Source: Albifimbria verrucaria (Eukaryota > Ascomycota > Sordariomycetes > Hypocreales > Stachybotryaceae). Taken from it: a DNA stretch of 64,000 nt. Below, piece after piece: positions 1-12,795 of this stretch. Under the pieces are notes generated by a model. The model saw only the letters and a list, made by a program, of their open reading frames with translations. It was not told the origin of the DNA and did not search any database. Positions within the stretch are counted from its first letter, which is position 1, and each line of letters begins with the position of its first letter. The stretch lies in contig JAHREC010000062.1 of assembly GCA_020081605.1 (NCBI GenBank), positions 4,459,758 to 4,523,757 on the forward strand. Reading direction: 5' to 3'. The position numbers and the translations under genes are program-made.

Positions 1-98
1 GCTTAAATTGTTTGATGAGATAAACGCCGTGTTTGTATGCAAGATCGATATAGCGAGACCAAGAGATATGCGAGAGCAGAATGACGTCGTATAGGCCA

Positions 99-2165
99 TT
101 AAAAGTCCCACAATGTTCCGAACGCGTGCATTCCAGCTGAAAGAAGCATGTTAGTTTTAGTAGAGGTTTGAGAAGCCACGGAGCGTACCTTCGAGACAGC
201 CCTGCATCATTTCGTCGTTTCCTGACATGTTTGAAGTGATGAAAATGACCTCAGCGCCGAAGCTCTTCCATGTGTCCTTGAGGAGCTGCATGGTATCGGG
301 ACGTCCACCACGCTTCTTGGTGTCCCAAAGAATCATCCTTTCAGGCTCAATGTTGTTGTGGATAAGACCGGATATCGTTGGCCCGAAAGTCTTCTCTTGA
401 TCGGATCCAATCCAAATGAGAAACCTGGTAGAAAGTTAGAGTGGTAATACGATCAGGACCTGGCCACGTACCAGTTTGGGCTTTGAATGCAGGTCGACAA
501 TGCCGCACCAATACCCGTGCCTGTGCAGACACGAATGCCTCTTTTAAACATAGCAGAGGCATGCCCAACACCGGCGAACTTCAGTTCTCTTGTCCAGACG
601 TCCTTTGGCGGGTTGGCTACGAGGCTCTTGGTGAAGTCGCCTTGCACGCCACAAACCATGTAATGGTAAGGGATTTTCGGCCTTCGCTAATTATTCCGAA
701 TGCGTGGTACTCCATAACAGATGTTCTTGAGATTCTTCCTAAAAGGCCCTGCTGCATGCCACGGTTGAAACGAAGGACAGCGACCTTTGGGGATGGCTGC
801 ACAGGCGTTGTTAGCTTAGAGGGTGGTCGACTTTAGAGGGCCACTCACGATTTCCACCTCAACAGGAACTCTCCGAACTGTTACCCAGGGAATTGCAATG
901 CTAAGAATATTAGCAAATAATCGTATAAGCGTTCGAAACACCTACAATATCGTCATGAACACGGCGAACCACAACTCTTGGGTACTAATCAAGGAGTTCG
1001 CATCGGCCCTCCATTCTCCATGTTTGATGTCATACGAGTTTCCTAGAATAACAAAGGCCCAGGTAGCCTAGTTAAAGTCAGTATAAGTGAGTATGATGAA
1101 GAAGAGGCCTCCGTACCGCAAGCCCGAGCCATCCAATAAAGCGGTGGTGCTTCTCAAAAGCGTTGTGATAGTTGCTAGGGCTTGGTCAGCTACTATGTAC
1201 GTGAAGAGACTTCAGCTACTCACTTTCGAACCCAAGGAAATGCGCTCAAAATAGAGATGAAGACAAGGGTGCTCGTTACAATGCCGGTAGCAACAATCGA
1301 GCTGTGTTGCACGGAGCGGTGCTTGATGATATCAACAATCTTATATAAAAGCCAACTTGAGATATTGTTAGTAGCATCCATTATTTGGCTATGGCAGTAC
1401 TTACGCAGCGCCGGATAAAGCACATCCAGAGTGAATGCCGCCAACATGCTGCAGGACCGAGGTAGCAGCCAGCTTGACAGAAACAGGAGCCCACTGACCA
1501 CAAACGTTAGATATCAGTTTGTGAGGCCGTATAATTCAAACTTACACTTCGTAGCCCATAGATCGCAATTGTGTAAAGAATTCTGAGGAAAAGCTCGTTT
1601 CGCATAAGCACAGCGAAAAGCAGGTTACCCAAAACCAAGGCACCGAGGTGGCCCTGAGCATAGTCGAATCGACCGACAGCGGCCATGACCATTCCGATAA
1701 GGTTCAGTGAGGTGGTGAGGATGAAGAACTTGCGGTAGGTATTGAACCATAGCTGGAAAAGAATCCACCTGCTGATTTTCGGTTTCGTTCGAGCTGGCTT
1801 TTCGGTCAACGGTGTCGTCGACGAAGTTTTGTTGGTAATAGTTCCTGACAGTGACAGTACTGGTACGCTAGATGCTGGGGTGATGCCCTCGTGAACTGGT
1901 GAGATGGGGATGGAAGGCCTTCAATGCCAACGATTGCCTTCTTTTCCAGGTGGGCGAGAGGCGGCGATGCCGGTAAGCTTTGTGTGCTGTCGTACATGCC
2001 CTTCTCTGCGTCGTCGAAGTCCTCACTACGAGAACCCGGCGTGGGGTCTCCCCACGAGGCCAGCCAGCAGACATATCGAATCACGTTGAGTGGTGCAAGG
2101 GATGAGGATGGAGGAGGGGTTGAGTTGGGATGGTGATCGCCTGTGGGATTGACAGAGGCGGGCAT
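99..2165 (-). CDS. tmpA-like: TmpA-like integral membrane flavoprotein
   Basis: Multi-pass membrane protein with a C-terminal nucleotide/flavin-binding half, like the TmpA family, which in Aspergillus nidulans affects conidiation signalling. I read about nine exons joined by GT..AG introns of 45-70 nt. After a polar N-terminal region, membrane segments include FNTYRKFFILTTSLNLIGM, the stretch ending ALVLGNLLFAVLMRNELF, and a later SSIVATGIVTSTLVFISIL. The cytosolic C-terminal half has the ferredoxin-reductase-like motif RVCTGTGIGAALS and ends in AFGTLWDF, the usual end of this family as I remember it. The frame slips by one base at the G runs 1906-1909 and 670-672; adding one C on the coding strand at each restores a continuous protein. 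The start at 2165 is the first in-frame Met but is not otherwise supported. The family call is fairly sure; the physiological role here is inferred. Confidence 0.75.
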
Positions 2166-5100
2166 CTTTAACTATTCACGGAGATGCTCTGAGATTAACC
2201 TCCACAACCGGGAACTAGACTGTATGACGGGCGGTGCTGGTGAAACTCACGAACGAAATGGTGGCCAAGCACGGCCGCAGGAGGCATTCGCTCCACTTCC
2301 CCAACGTTCCGAGATTCGAACCTGCTTCCGTTCCAACTACGCGGAAGAGGGTGGGCAGCATTTCCGCCAGCTATGATATCACTTGAAGCGGGTAGAGTGA
2401 AGCACCAAGGCATAATCTCACCCGCGTTGGGCATTTGACACGGCCACAATCTGGGGTTGCTCGAAGCGAGCTTCTCTCGCATGCCGCCGTGTGCAGGATA
2501 CCGCGTCTCCATATGCGCATCTACGTCAAGGCGGCTCTCCTCCGCAGTTCTAATGAGGCCCGGCCATCCAGATTAAGGCGGCTTTCTCCAAACCAAACTT
2601 TTCAATAAGGCGGAGCCCCGTGGGGTGGCTCTTCTGCAGTAGGTTCCCGTGGTAAGCAAGCAGCTGAGACACACGGTATTTCCTGATGAGGCCTGGCGAG
2701 GGAGTCCAATGCCACGCGTTTGTGCGATGGGCGGTCCAGGTTCATCGCATCTACTGCCCAATACGTGGTCTTGGATCCCTCAACACCTTGTTTCCTACGA
2801 ACCCGCTGCGCCGGGCGCCTACCACGGCGTCATCGAGGATCGACATTGTGCATATCGCTTTGATAGGCGAAGCGGCCGACGTCAAATGGCTGCAACGATG
2901 CTCAGTCCGTCTGGCGCAAGGTGCGGCTTTTGCAACGGTCAGGCTCGCGTACTGCGCTTTGGTACGTCCTCTCACAGCGCCGCCGCGTCGTCATGCGCGC
3001 GCGGAACTTCGAGCCGTTGGACCGATGGAACAGAACTGGATTAAGGTAAAGGGGTGTGAGCGGGTCGCGAGCCAAGCATTTCGTGCCTTTCCTTTCCCTG
3101 CTAAGTCTTGTTCCTGAAACCTCCTGACGTCGTTGGCGATGCTTCCGTTATTTCCTATTCGGGGTCGGAGCGACGTTGCAGCAGACAAGGGTTGTGTCAC
3201 GTGCCCCAGCTATTGAGGCATCCTTGAGATCCAGAACTCGCGCGTGTCATTTAAAGAGATGGTCCTCGTCGACAAGCGCCTCCATCCATCCGCCTTTTGT
3301 GGAAAGGCGGCTGTCGTAGCTCCGTGCAACTCCATTCAGCCAGTCACGATTCAAAGCCCATACACCTCCAACACCGAGGTAGTTCCGGTAGAAAATCTCT
3401 CGAAATGACGCTTCAACTGATCTGAAGGCCTCGAAATATAGCATTCCATGGGATTACATATTGGACCAAGCCGAGGAAATCCAAGGAGAGTCCTCATCGC
3501 CTCGCAACACGATTGGGTGGCCTCGTGTTAGTCCTTGCATCGTATGATGATGCTCCCATCCAAAGCTAGCCGGGCGTGATCGATGAGTCGATCTCATGCT
3601 ATCTGATGTTCGAGCACGGCAAGTAAAGGGCCGAGCTGAAAAAAACATGTATGAAGGCTATTCAGCTGTAGTGTTTGTAGTTAATTGTTCCAACAAGTCA
3701 ACAACCGGCCCATCGCACCAACATCTCAAGGCCTATGTATAAGTCGGTCAATTAAGACTTGGCGGACTGTAGTCGTACCGCGTCAATGGCGGCTTATTTT
3801 AGCCCCGGCAAGGCACTTTGTCCTTGGCATCATGGCATCAGGTAAACATGTATAGACAAAGGCAGCCCTCGTTTAGGCTCAGATGAATCGACAAATTGGA
3901 GAATACTTAATAGGGGTGACACCCTCGAGCAGGGGCTACAGGCTCCACTAAACGGCGCCGAGCAAGCCTTGTCATGGGTGATCTCAGGATCTAGATCTAA
4001 CCTCAACAATCTGACCCAACCCACCGTCACCGCGTTGGTAGGCGCAACACCCGGGTGTAGTCATCGTGGTCATTCACCACCGGTTGCGTACTCACGGCAT
4101 GCCCACCAAAGATGGGGCTAATTGAACACACGTGCGGAGACATCAGGTCCCTTCGTGCCGTAGTCCATTTTCCTTAACCCACTCCCCAAGTTGGGAAGTC
4201 CGTCATATGGCGCATTAAATCTGCATCATCGAACGGGACAGCCGTATGCGTGATTTGGGGTTAGGCTCTATGACAACATCAAGTGGAAGATCGGCCCTTT
4301 GGCGAGGTTGCACTTCGGGCCGTTCACGATCTGACAGTTCCACCTCAGCCAAGCAACCCCGAGGCAGGAGATGGGAGGGGTGAAGCATGGCACTAAGGCC
4401 CGACGATCAGCGTCCGAATTGCCTGTGCCTGGATGGAAGTGAAAAGGCTGAACAAGGGGCGGGACCGAGGTTGAGCGACCCACAGCTTTATCATGACTCG
4501 GAGCCTTTGTGGTGTCTTAGCTTATCATGGAAAATCCCACGACATAGTGGTGTTCGTCATGAGCGATTTGAATTTTGTGTCTACCTAACAAATGGTTCAA
4601 GTCAGGCTGTGGCTGAGTTGATAAACGTCAGCATCCAGTAGATAGCATGGGCTCAAATGATGGGCCTGAAACATGACATCTCAACGGTAGATTGCGTCAG
4701 AGGCTACAAAATCAGTGATTTTGGACATGATTATGACGCAGCTAACAAGGGACAAGTAGCAGGATACACTCCACGCTGTTGCCAAGAGCTGCCTATCAAG
4801 CTGAGCCAGCGGGCGTCTACATGATACGAATAATGCTCTAGGGCACCCAAATGTCCGGATGCATACACAAGTAGAAATTAAGGATTGCATGTGATTATTC
4901 GTTGGCGCCACTGCCACAAATCTGATGATATAGGCTCCTCGCGAGACTATTGGATGGACTTCTCGTTTAAGAAGTGAGATTCTCCCGCTGCTTCCGACGA
5001 CACAGCCTGAATTGTGATAGTGATAAGAGCTGCACATGGGTCAATGCCCAGGACGTAGCGGGATGCGTATTCATATCAGGTAAGGTGAAACTTCTGATCT

Positions 5101-5212
5101 CAGCCCAGAGCCACGATCGATATTTGACAGTCTGAGCAAGTTTTTCATTCGTATCGAGAGAAATCCATATAATTAAACGCTGCATCTTCTTCCTCTGCAT
5201 CTTGCGACTTCC
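2166..5212. other. Gene-poor interval
   Basis: I see no recognisable protein family on either strand in about 3 kb. Open frames are short, lack domain-like composition and overlap each other on both strands. The part up to about 3,250 is GC-rich, while the rest is more mixed. A 5' leader for the gene ending at 2165 must lie at the left end. Confidence 0.5.
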
Positions 5213-6529
5213 TTATACGGTACGGAACGGTGTGCTTTCTTGTGCTTTCGATAGTCTGGGCAGGGTCAGCCACGCGTCCATGAATTTTTTTCTAATGAGC
5301 CTTACCCGAAAATCCCTCACGCATTCCAGAATCGTTGCAAACATGAGTATGAGAGCTACTATCTGTCCAAATCCCCATGCATTTTCAGAGTTGCCAGTGA
5401 GGCGGTCTTCATTGACAGCCCGCATAGCAATGACCATATAGAGATGCAGGGATACTGCAACAAAGCGACAAACACAATAGAGGGCGCCAGCCTCTCCGCA
5501 GCGTGCCTACTTGCTACCCTATGCCATAGCCTCTGAGCTTTGCCTGGGTCATCTGGCACCGAGAGGGCTCCGTGACAGCTCAGACACATAAGCAGAGAGC
5601 ATAGACAATAGGTGCAAGTTATACCTAAGTAGACTTGATCGATAGTAGGGTGGTATCGGTCTGAGAATGCAATGGTTGAGGCATCGTAGCAATGACCCGA
5701 AATCGTATTGCTCCAGCCTCCAAGCCTCACGCCAAAGACCACTGCAAAGGAGAAGTAAGTGCTTGTGAATAATACAAGTGATCCAAAACGGGTCCATCGT
5801 TTTTCGTGGTTCCGTCCAAAAACATGAACCAAACTCGCACAAATTGATATCCTAAGTCATCTTAATTAGCACCCTCAAAGAGTTTGAGAAACAAGCCAGT
5901 AAAAGCAGACTAAAGAGGGTCTGACCTACGCTGTAAAATTGGCTGTGTCATAAAGAATGTGCATATGATAAAGACTTAATGTCTTGGACTGTATGAGTCC
6001 AGCAATAAGTAACGCAAGAGCTATAGCTTATTAGCCTGTTGTTGCGACACATTCTCTGTGGCTGCTACTTACCGTTCATCGTTTGGAGATCGCTCACTGT
6101 GAGCAGGATTTGATCGATGATTTTCTTCTGTAAAACCCACCGCGACTCATATTTGTCATACCAGATTCTTAGTTTTCGGCGTTGGTCTCCATTCTGAGAG
6201 CTTTCACTTCTGCTTAGCTGTAATGTTTCTCCGGAATTTAATGATGTGTTGTTCATTTTCCGTCTCCTTCTCCAGCGGCATATCCATGCAATGAGCAAAA
6301 GGAATGGGCTAGCATGACGTCTATGTCCACCTAAAACGGAATCGATTGCGGGCTTCCATAGTAACAAAGACCATATAGATAAAATTAGCGAAATGCCCGC
6401 CTGGGTTGCAAAAGAGATGACAATCTGTCTCAAAGTTAGTCGATCCAGCAATGATGGCTGTGTAGAATAATCTCCTACCCCAAGTCCCGCAATATCTGTG
6501 TTTGTTCTACCCACGTCCTCACAGGTCAT
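5213..6529 (-). CDS. Fungal multi-pass membrane protein, function unknown
   Basis: The N-terminus MTCEDVGRTNTDIAGLG is followed by an intron (gtaggagatt...gagacag) and then a hydrophobic exon beginning IVISFATQAGISLILSIW. I recognise this start as typical of a widespread family of uncharacterised fungal membrane proteins. Further exons give LALLIAGLIQSKTLSLYHMH, a DTANFTA segment, SLVLFTSTYFSFAVVFGV, YLGITCTYCLCSLLMCLSC and a last segment IVALILMFATILECVRDF, about six to seven membrane spans. A basic, serine-rich cytosolic loop lies between the first spans (residues ~60-110). The frame slips at the G run 5449-5451, where one more C on the coding strand links QYP to LHLYMVIAMRAVNED. The exact C-terminus is uncertain. 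The degraded ankyrin-type sequence lies upstream on the same strand. No substrate or partner can be named. Confidence 0.65.
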
Positions 6530-6734
6530 ACTGAACTCTCACACAACCCAGACGTGTCTACTTAATTCACAAGCTGGCTACAATAAGGAGATGGAGGAGG
6601 AGTAGTCGCGTGCAAAGGTTAAAGCACGTGAGACGCTATTGTTACTACATTCCAAGACTAAAACGTTTAGTATGGATAGTTGTAAACTTTATCACTATTC
6701 TACGGGGCTAAATTCTGCGATCACATTTTGTTTT

Positions 6735-7150
6735 ACTTAATAGATCCCACGATTGGCACGTCTGCTTCGTTGATCGTCCTTGGCTGTGTGCCTTTAATCT
6801 TAGGAACGGATCTGTTTATGCTCCAAAAGATAAGCAGAATCAGTACCCTAGAACTTCGCCATGAGGATTTCAATAATTTCTTCGGTGAGGATATCATGGC
6901 TCCGATACTAATGATCGAACGCTTGCAGTTCATCAAGCTTCAGACAGTGTTTTGGGCCCCTTAAAAAGTACCTTAATGCAGAACATTGATGAAGTGTATT
7001 TGCCATCCATCTTCTTAATCAAAACAATAAATACCAAGAGAATCGAAATTTGGTACGAGACAACGTTCTCCAACGTTAAGGGGTGGTGTAGCTGTGGAAC
7101 AGGATAATCCATCATATTCATCATTCCCACCCATCCTTTGCATAACATTG
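6735..7150 (-). pseudogene. Degraded coding remnant with internal stops
   Basis: On the minus strand a coding-like stretch starts near 7113 (MMNMMDYPVPQLHHPLTLEN, then a hydrophobic segment SYQISILLVFIVLIKKMDG). After a possible intron it continues as ELQAFDH, YRSHDILTEEIIEILMAKF and GTDSAYLLEHKQIRS. These last blocks are separated by in-frame TAG codons. The stop pattern suggests a decayed gene; C-to-T change at CpA (RIP-like) is one explanation. I cannot name the family. Confidence 0.25.
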
Positions 7151-7156
7151 CTCAAG

Positions 7157-7800
7157 CTAACTCGCGACATTCCATCTGACCGACTTGTTACCATGCAGAT
7201 TGAATAGAACCGCCTTGCATGCGTTGTCATGTTTGCCTCCTTTGGCCCGTATACCCGCCCCTTTGCCGGTGAGCCATTTCAGTATACACAGCTTCCCATT
7301 TGCCGCTGCATCATATACAGTAGAACCATATTCGGCACTTGCAGCATGCAGATCAGCACCCTCATCCAGCAACCTATCCATAATTTCGATATTGCTTGTG
7401 ATTTCCACGCTTCCAAACCATGCCGCTGCTGGGACCACGGATTTTTGAACAACTGGCAATCATGCGTGCATCGGCTCCTCGGGACAAGATCAACCCCATC
7501 ATCTTGGCATTGCTTTGTGATGCAGCTTCGTATGATGCAGCCCCAAATTGAGCCTCCAATAGCAATTACCGGGACTTTTGTCGATCTAAGCACCGATCAT
7601 CTCGGGCATCTCGCTGCAACGGCTTGTGATGGTGTAGAGCAATTAGCTCCTTTTCCACTGGGCCCTGCTCCTCAGTTCAGGAGTTCAGCTGCAATCTCCT
7701 GAAGGTGTCTTCTTACAAAGTGGCGGCCAATAAGTGCAAGCGATAAGGGGTTAGCTATGTGGGTGAGATACCATCCGGAAGCCCTGTTTGTATGGTTTGT
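7157..7800 (-). pseudogene. Degenerate ankyrin-repeat remnant
   Basis: Fragments in several minus-strand frames look like ankyrin repeats: NAKMMGLILSRGADARM, then IEIMDRLLDEGADLHAAS followed by YGSTVYDAAANGKLCILKWL. The signature LL..GAD and the A-A-x-x-G spacing are the usual repeat landmarks. The fragments are out of frame with each other and no start or upstream effector domain (NACHT, HET) can be assembled. It is probably the tail of a decayed ankyrin protein. Frame breaks may partly reflect the base losses seen elsewhere in the window. Confidence 0.4.
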
Positions 7801-9657
7801 ACAGTGCTTGCTATGATCTCCCTCTCTGGCCTTGATTATAGTGCAAGGCTGGATTCAGTTTCTTTCAGTATAAACTATCTCGCAATGATACTCCTCACAT
7901 TTGAATCGGACATCCAAGCCAAGAATATATCGAGTGAGCCGCTATTAGGTAGTCCTGTATGCTTGATTGGTGCGCTGTGAGTTTGGAAGAGAAGGAGACA
8001 GTAAGTAATATCAGCTTTCTTTCTATGCATTGTGTTCTACTTGACGTTTGTGCCGATACAAAAGATGACTTTGCTCCGAGTCACTAGATTTGTACTATCC
8101 CAACACTTCCTGTTGTCGTATCCAGGGTTCATTTTCTAAAATAGGAGGGTTAAGCCGGTGGCAATGCCCAGAATTATTCCTCTAGAACCTCAAACTTCTA
8201 CTTCAAGGCAGAAGACTTCCATGACAGAACTAAATCGGGGCATAGCTACATTGAATGCAGAACTAGAAGACTGCTTCTTCACTGGTGCCATCAACTTGTA
8301 ATTTACAACCAACACACGGCACCATTTAGTATTTCTTGGATTCGGACTGAAACTGTATGCTATTTCATATTTAACTTGCAGGAACAACAGAATCAAACAT
8401 ATCATGAGGCACCAACGTGAGGAAACTGAATACGGGGCTCAGAGGGTTTGGGAGAGATTTTGGGCTTCATCTACTTTGCCATACTGACAATCTGTGAGAC
8501 AGGGTTAGTTTGCAACCTGGCGCTGCATCATGTGCAAACCTACAGATTACGATCTCCTCCGTGAGAGGCTGCGACCGGGACAAACTTGAGCATGTTCATT
8601 GCACAGGTTCGCGATTTCATAGACCCCTTTCAGTCAACTGGCAGCTGCAGAAATCAAGAATATGTGGTAGGTGCCTTCTCTTTAGCGCACTGTTCTTCGA
8701 TTGACGAATTCAGCCCTGGGCTTAGCATGAGAGTAAATTAACTCTTCGGGCCGAAACCTTGCCAATTGAAAATCATCCTCTACGATCATCAATCAATCAT
8801 GGTCGTGTTCAAGATTTCCAGGTGTGTAACTAAAATGTCTTCGGGATCCTCCAATCTCTTGAAGGCGCCCCGGAGCAGCCGGGGATCATTGGAGCGAAGG
8901 AGATAGAGATAGGCTAATCAGCCCCTGCAGGTTTTGTTCATCTGTGCACGTGTTAAATACAAATACTGATGCAGTGCCTGGTGGGATGCTAGGCCATTCT
9001 CCAAACTATTGCATCTGAATAGAGGAGATTCTGGTCAATTCGATGAAGCCTACAGCATATTCACATGGCAGGTTCTACGCTGGCTGGAGAAATATGTCAA
9101 CGACCTGGGTTCAAGCTGCGGTCGGAGCTGATGTACAGGCGGTCCCCTACCTGGGGTCAGGGATGCTCACTTATTACAGCAGCAGACTCTTCACACTAGC
9201 AACCAAGACATACGCTAAGGATAATTCATCTATTTTTCTCGGAGACCACGGATCAGCCGGATTGGATTGAATCTCCTCGAGTGTCATTGTGGAATTGTTC
9301 CAGTGGTCTCCGGCGGTTGGCTAGCCAAAGACAAAAAACGTCAGATATTCCACCCGTCCACCCACCCGCCCCATAGACCAGGATGCTGTCTCCCAAGCTC
9401 CCAAACGTCTTAGCCCATTCCCATCTTGCCCACCTCCTTTTCATCCCCTTTGACAGAGACTAGCATTGTGGGTACGCAGTACGTACCCCAATCAATGCCC
9501 ACCCCTTGGCTCAGCCACACGCCAGACAGCCGGTCCAGCGTGCAAATGCCACCACCGCCTTTTCAGCCGCCTCATCGATCTTCCCTCCAGCCATGATCAC
9601 ATCTCCAGTCCCGGCCTGACAGCTCCTGGTCCCCCACTGCGACTCTGGGCGCGCAGC
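7801..9657. other. Intergenic, no recognisable gene
   Basis: About 1.85 kb without a family I recognise. One plus-strand open frame at 9043-9270 (75 codons) has no domain features. The final 300 bases are C-rich and pyrimidine-rich and probably contain the leader of the regulator that starts at 9658. Confidence 0.45.
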
Positions 9658-12436
9658 ATGGAGGACTCCGAGGCCGTCCAAAGCGCCGAGTTGCGAAGCA
9701 CCGCCTGCGCCGAGTGTCAACGCAGGAAGCAGAAAGTGCGTGCTGACGAATGCCGGTGAAAAAACGCCCACCGGACACCCCTCCCCATCATCCCATCTCC
9801 TCTCATCTTGATTGAACCCGTGTCAGCCCACCTCAGGGACGGACGTGCGCTCCGATAGCCGATATCCCTCCATCCCCCGGCCACCTTTTTGCCTTCCTTT
9901 GCCTTGCACAGGCTGACATACATACACTTGCTCACCGTATGCGGCAGTTGACTGACTGATGTGCCTCGTGTAGTGCAACCGGTTGTGGCCTTGCAATCAC
10001 TGTCGTAAGCGCAAGGTCGCGGACAAGTGTCTCTACAATGACTTCAAGTTGCCCGTGCCGACTGATAAGAAACGTGCTCGAAGCTCGGATCGGCATGTTG
10101 GCACCGACGATGAGGACGAAGAGGACGAGAACGGTGCTTCCGATGGATCCTTGGATGCTATTGACATCCAAACCCTCGGTTACATGGGTGGCCCTCTCTT
10201 GGCAAGCTTTGGCCTAGATTCACAGGTATGCAATGGCATGACACTCCTCTCTTCTCATCCGGATACTTACGCGATGCTTCAACTACGAAGAAACCCGCGA
10301 AAACCTCGAGCGAGGTTGATTGGCGGACACCTGAAGAGTGCCCGCCCTCAAGGATGTGCTCGATATCTTCCCACCACGGACGCAGATGGGTGAGTAGTTG
10401 GAGCAAATCAGCATGCCGTCTTCCCATTTGTGTCCTGTCTTGACACCAACTGACGGCTCATAGACACTCTGCTCCAATTCTTCTTCAACACCATCAACAA
10501 CCACTACTACATCATCTATGGTCCCAAGTTCTTGGAGGATTACCATCGATGGTGGGAGAGGAGGACCGGAACAAGCCACTTAGCATCCAATGGACGGCCC
10601 TGCTCACTGTTATTTGTGCTGCTGTGATCCAACACCTCCACGTCGAATCTGAGGCATGGGCTGGCCTCGGTCAGAGCGGCACCCTGATGAGCTCTCAGAA
10701 CGCTTTCATCAACTCGGCCGAACCCTGGCTCAATCAGTCCCTGCTCGTCGCTACCATCTCCTCAACATACAACGGCTGCTTCACTCCATTTATTGGTACA
10801 AGGCAGAAGCCAGGTTCGTCGAGGCTTGGCACGACATAGGTGCTGCGATACAAGAAGCACAAGAACTTGGTAAGCCCCTGATGGAGTGATCATCATGGCA
10901 CCACCTTGCTGATTACCCCCACCTTTAGGCCTCCATCGCGAATCTGTTTCCGATGAACTATCAGACTTTGAGCGTGAAATGCGACGTCGAGTTTGGTGTA
11001 TATTGATAGCATGGGACTGGTAAGCCTCGACATTGACCGTCCCAAGTATATTCTGCAACTGACATGTTCTAGGCAATTCGCTTCTGGTCTGTGTCGCCCA
11101 ACTCTCATTGACCACACCGACGTCGATGTTGCACAGCCTACTCTTTCCCTCGAGAACTTTTATCCGTCTCCTTTACTTTACATGAAACTTCAATCCGAGG
11201 TGATTGAACTACTCGCTGCTCGTTTCGGTGCGCCTAAGAATGTCAAAACACCCGCGGACATTCTCAGGTACAAAGAGATTCTTGAGCAGTGGATTAGCTC
11301 ATTTCCTCCCATCTTCGACACGGTTCGTCCAGACTTGTCCAGAGATCGAGAAAAGCCATGGATAACGCATCATCGTTACTACATCCACACCATGGCATAC
11401 CTCATGATCCTCAATCCGATTCGAGTATATATGGCCAATACGTACACGCTCTCCTCCCTGCGGATGAGCTCGAGGTTCGCGCACACGGTGTCACTTACTC
11501 ACTCAGGAACCTCGATGCGACTACTCATTGGGCCAACTATGCCCACCCTCGTGATGGCAGGTTTCATTTTATCATCTTCTCACTTTTTGATACAGCATCA
11601 GTGCTTGCTGCTGCAGTATTGAAGGATGAGGAAAACACGCTTCCAAGAAAAGACGAGATATCGGCCGCTATTCAAAATGCCGTCACACTTCTTCGTACGC
11701 TGGCCGCAAAATCCAAAACAGCGCAAACATCATACAATATTCTAGCCAAGATTGTGAAACGGTTGCCTCGTACGCCACAATCTCGAAGTAGGAAGCGTCT
11801 CAAGGGTGCTGAAGTGTCTGCCTCAGTCGGCACTCCATGCCCAACGTTGACTACCTCACCTTCGACCATCGATACCACCAACTTATCCGAGAGGGCCATG
11901 TCTGGATATCACTCTGATGCCAGCCCACCCAGTATTTTCAACGGCTCAGCTAGTGTGGGTTCCGGTTCAATCAATCGGAGTAGTCATGGCTTGACCCCGA
12001 AAGCACCGCTTCAAGCAGCGAGCCACCAATGCGTGACAATACCAGTCCGCCCGTCGTGATTACACAGTACACGCCTGCTGACGGACACAATTTTGTCGAT
12101 CCCTCCATGAACAGCATGACACAGCCCGAAATCAACTTCACTAGTGCACAGCACGACTACACACAGTTTGGCCCTTCGGTCACTTATGATAATCAAGTCT
12201 ACATGGATTCTGCCTATGCTCTACCTACTTACAACCAAGAAGTTTCGTTAGAGCCGATTACGGAAACAGATTTGGGGATTTCTCCAGATTGTGGGATTGG
12301 CGGACTCTCGATTTCGGCTTCATTGTCCCAGACGACACCCAATGATTGTTATGATGATGGTATAATGGAGAAGCTGCGCCCGGTGCAGGCTTCCCATAGC
12401 CCGACTAGTTCGTCGGGTAATTTTGTTCTTGTTTAA
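9658..12436 (+). CDS. Zn2Cys6 fungal transcription factor
   Basis: Predicted nuclear DNA-binding regulator. Exon 1 (from ATG 9658 to 9735) ends TACAECQRRKQK; a long intron of about 238 nt joins it to CNRLWPCNHCRKRKVADKC. The cluster is C-x2-C-x6-C-x5-C-x2-C-x8-C. An acidic DDEDEEDE stretch follows. The middle contains FFFNTINNHYYIIYGPKFLE and REMRRRVWCILIAWDW, typical of the fungal regulatory middle region, and the C-terminus is Ser/Thr/Gln-rich. Four one-base slips lie in C or G runs (10563-10564, 10739-10741, 11456-11458, 11995-11998); each is cured by one extra G or C. The region around 10300-10380 is poorly resolved and may hold one or two more. The gene converges on the GH31 alpha-glucosidase gene. 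A role in carbon regulation is only a guess. Confidence 0.75.
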
Positions 12437-12795
12437 CGAAGTGGAAATATTAAAGGGCATGGGCCGCCGTTGGGAGGGACTGGATACATGAGTAGACTTC
12501 TGTCGCCAGAAGGAACCTCTTATGCATGTATTCAGTGAAATTTGAATGATATCAGTCAGTGTTTGGAGAACCAGATCGGGAAGAAAATGGGCTGCAGGGA
12601 ATGCTCGGGGCGTTAGTTGCGAATTCTCTTACATACTTGGGCGTGCCAAAGAGTAAATCACTTTGAAATCAAAATATTGTTTATCCTTGTCTCTTCGGTG
12701 CTGCAAATCTGGGATATAGCCATAAATCATGGAGCTCAATGCGACAGCTCTTGTATCTTGTTTATCTACATGCAAGTTCATCTCTGTCTATGTCT

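Noticed and set aside
2290..2360. tRNA-like GGTTCGAATC on the minus strand
   Set aside because: The presumed T-stem does not pair and no acceptor or anticodon stem can be built.
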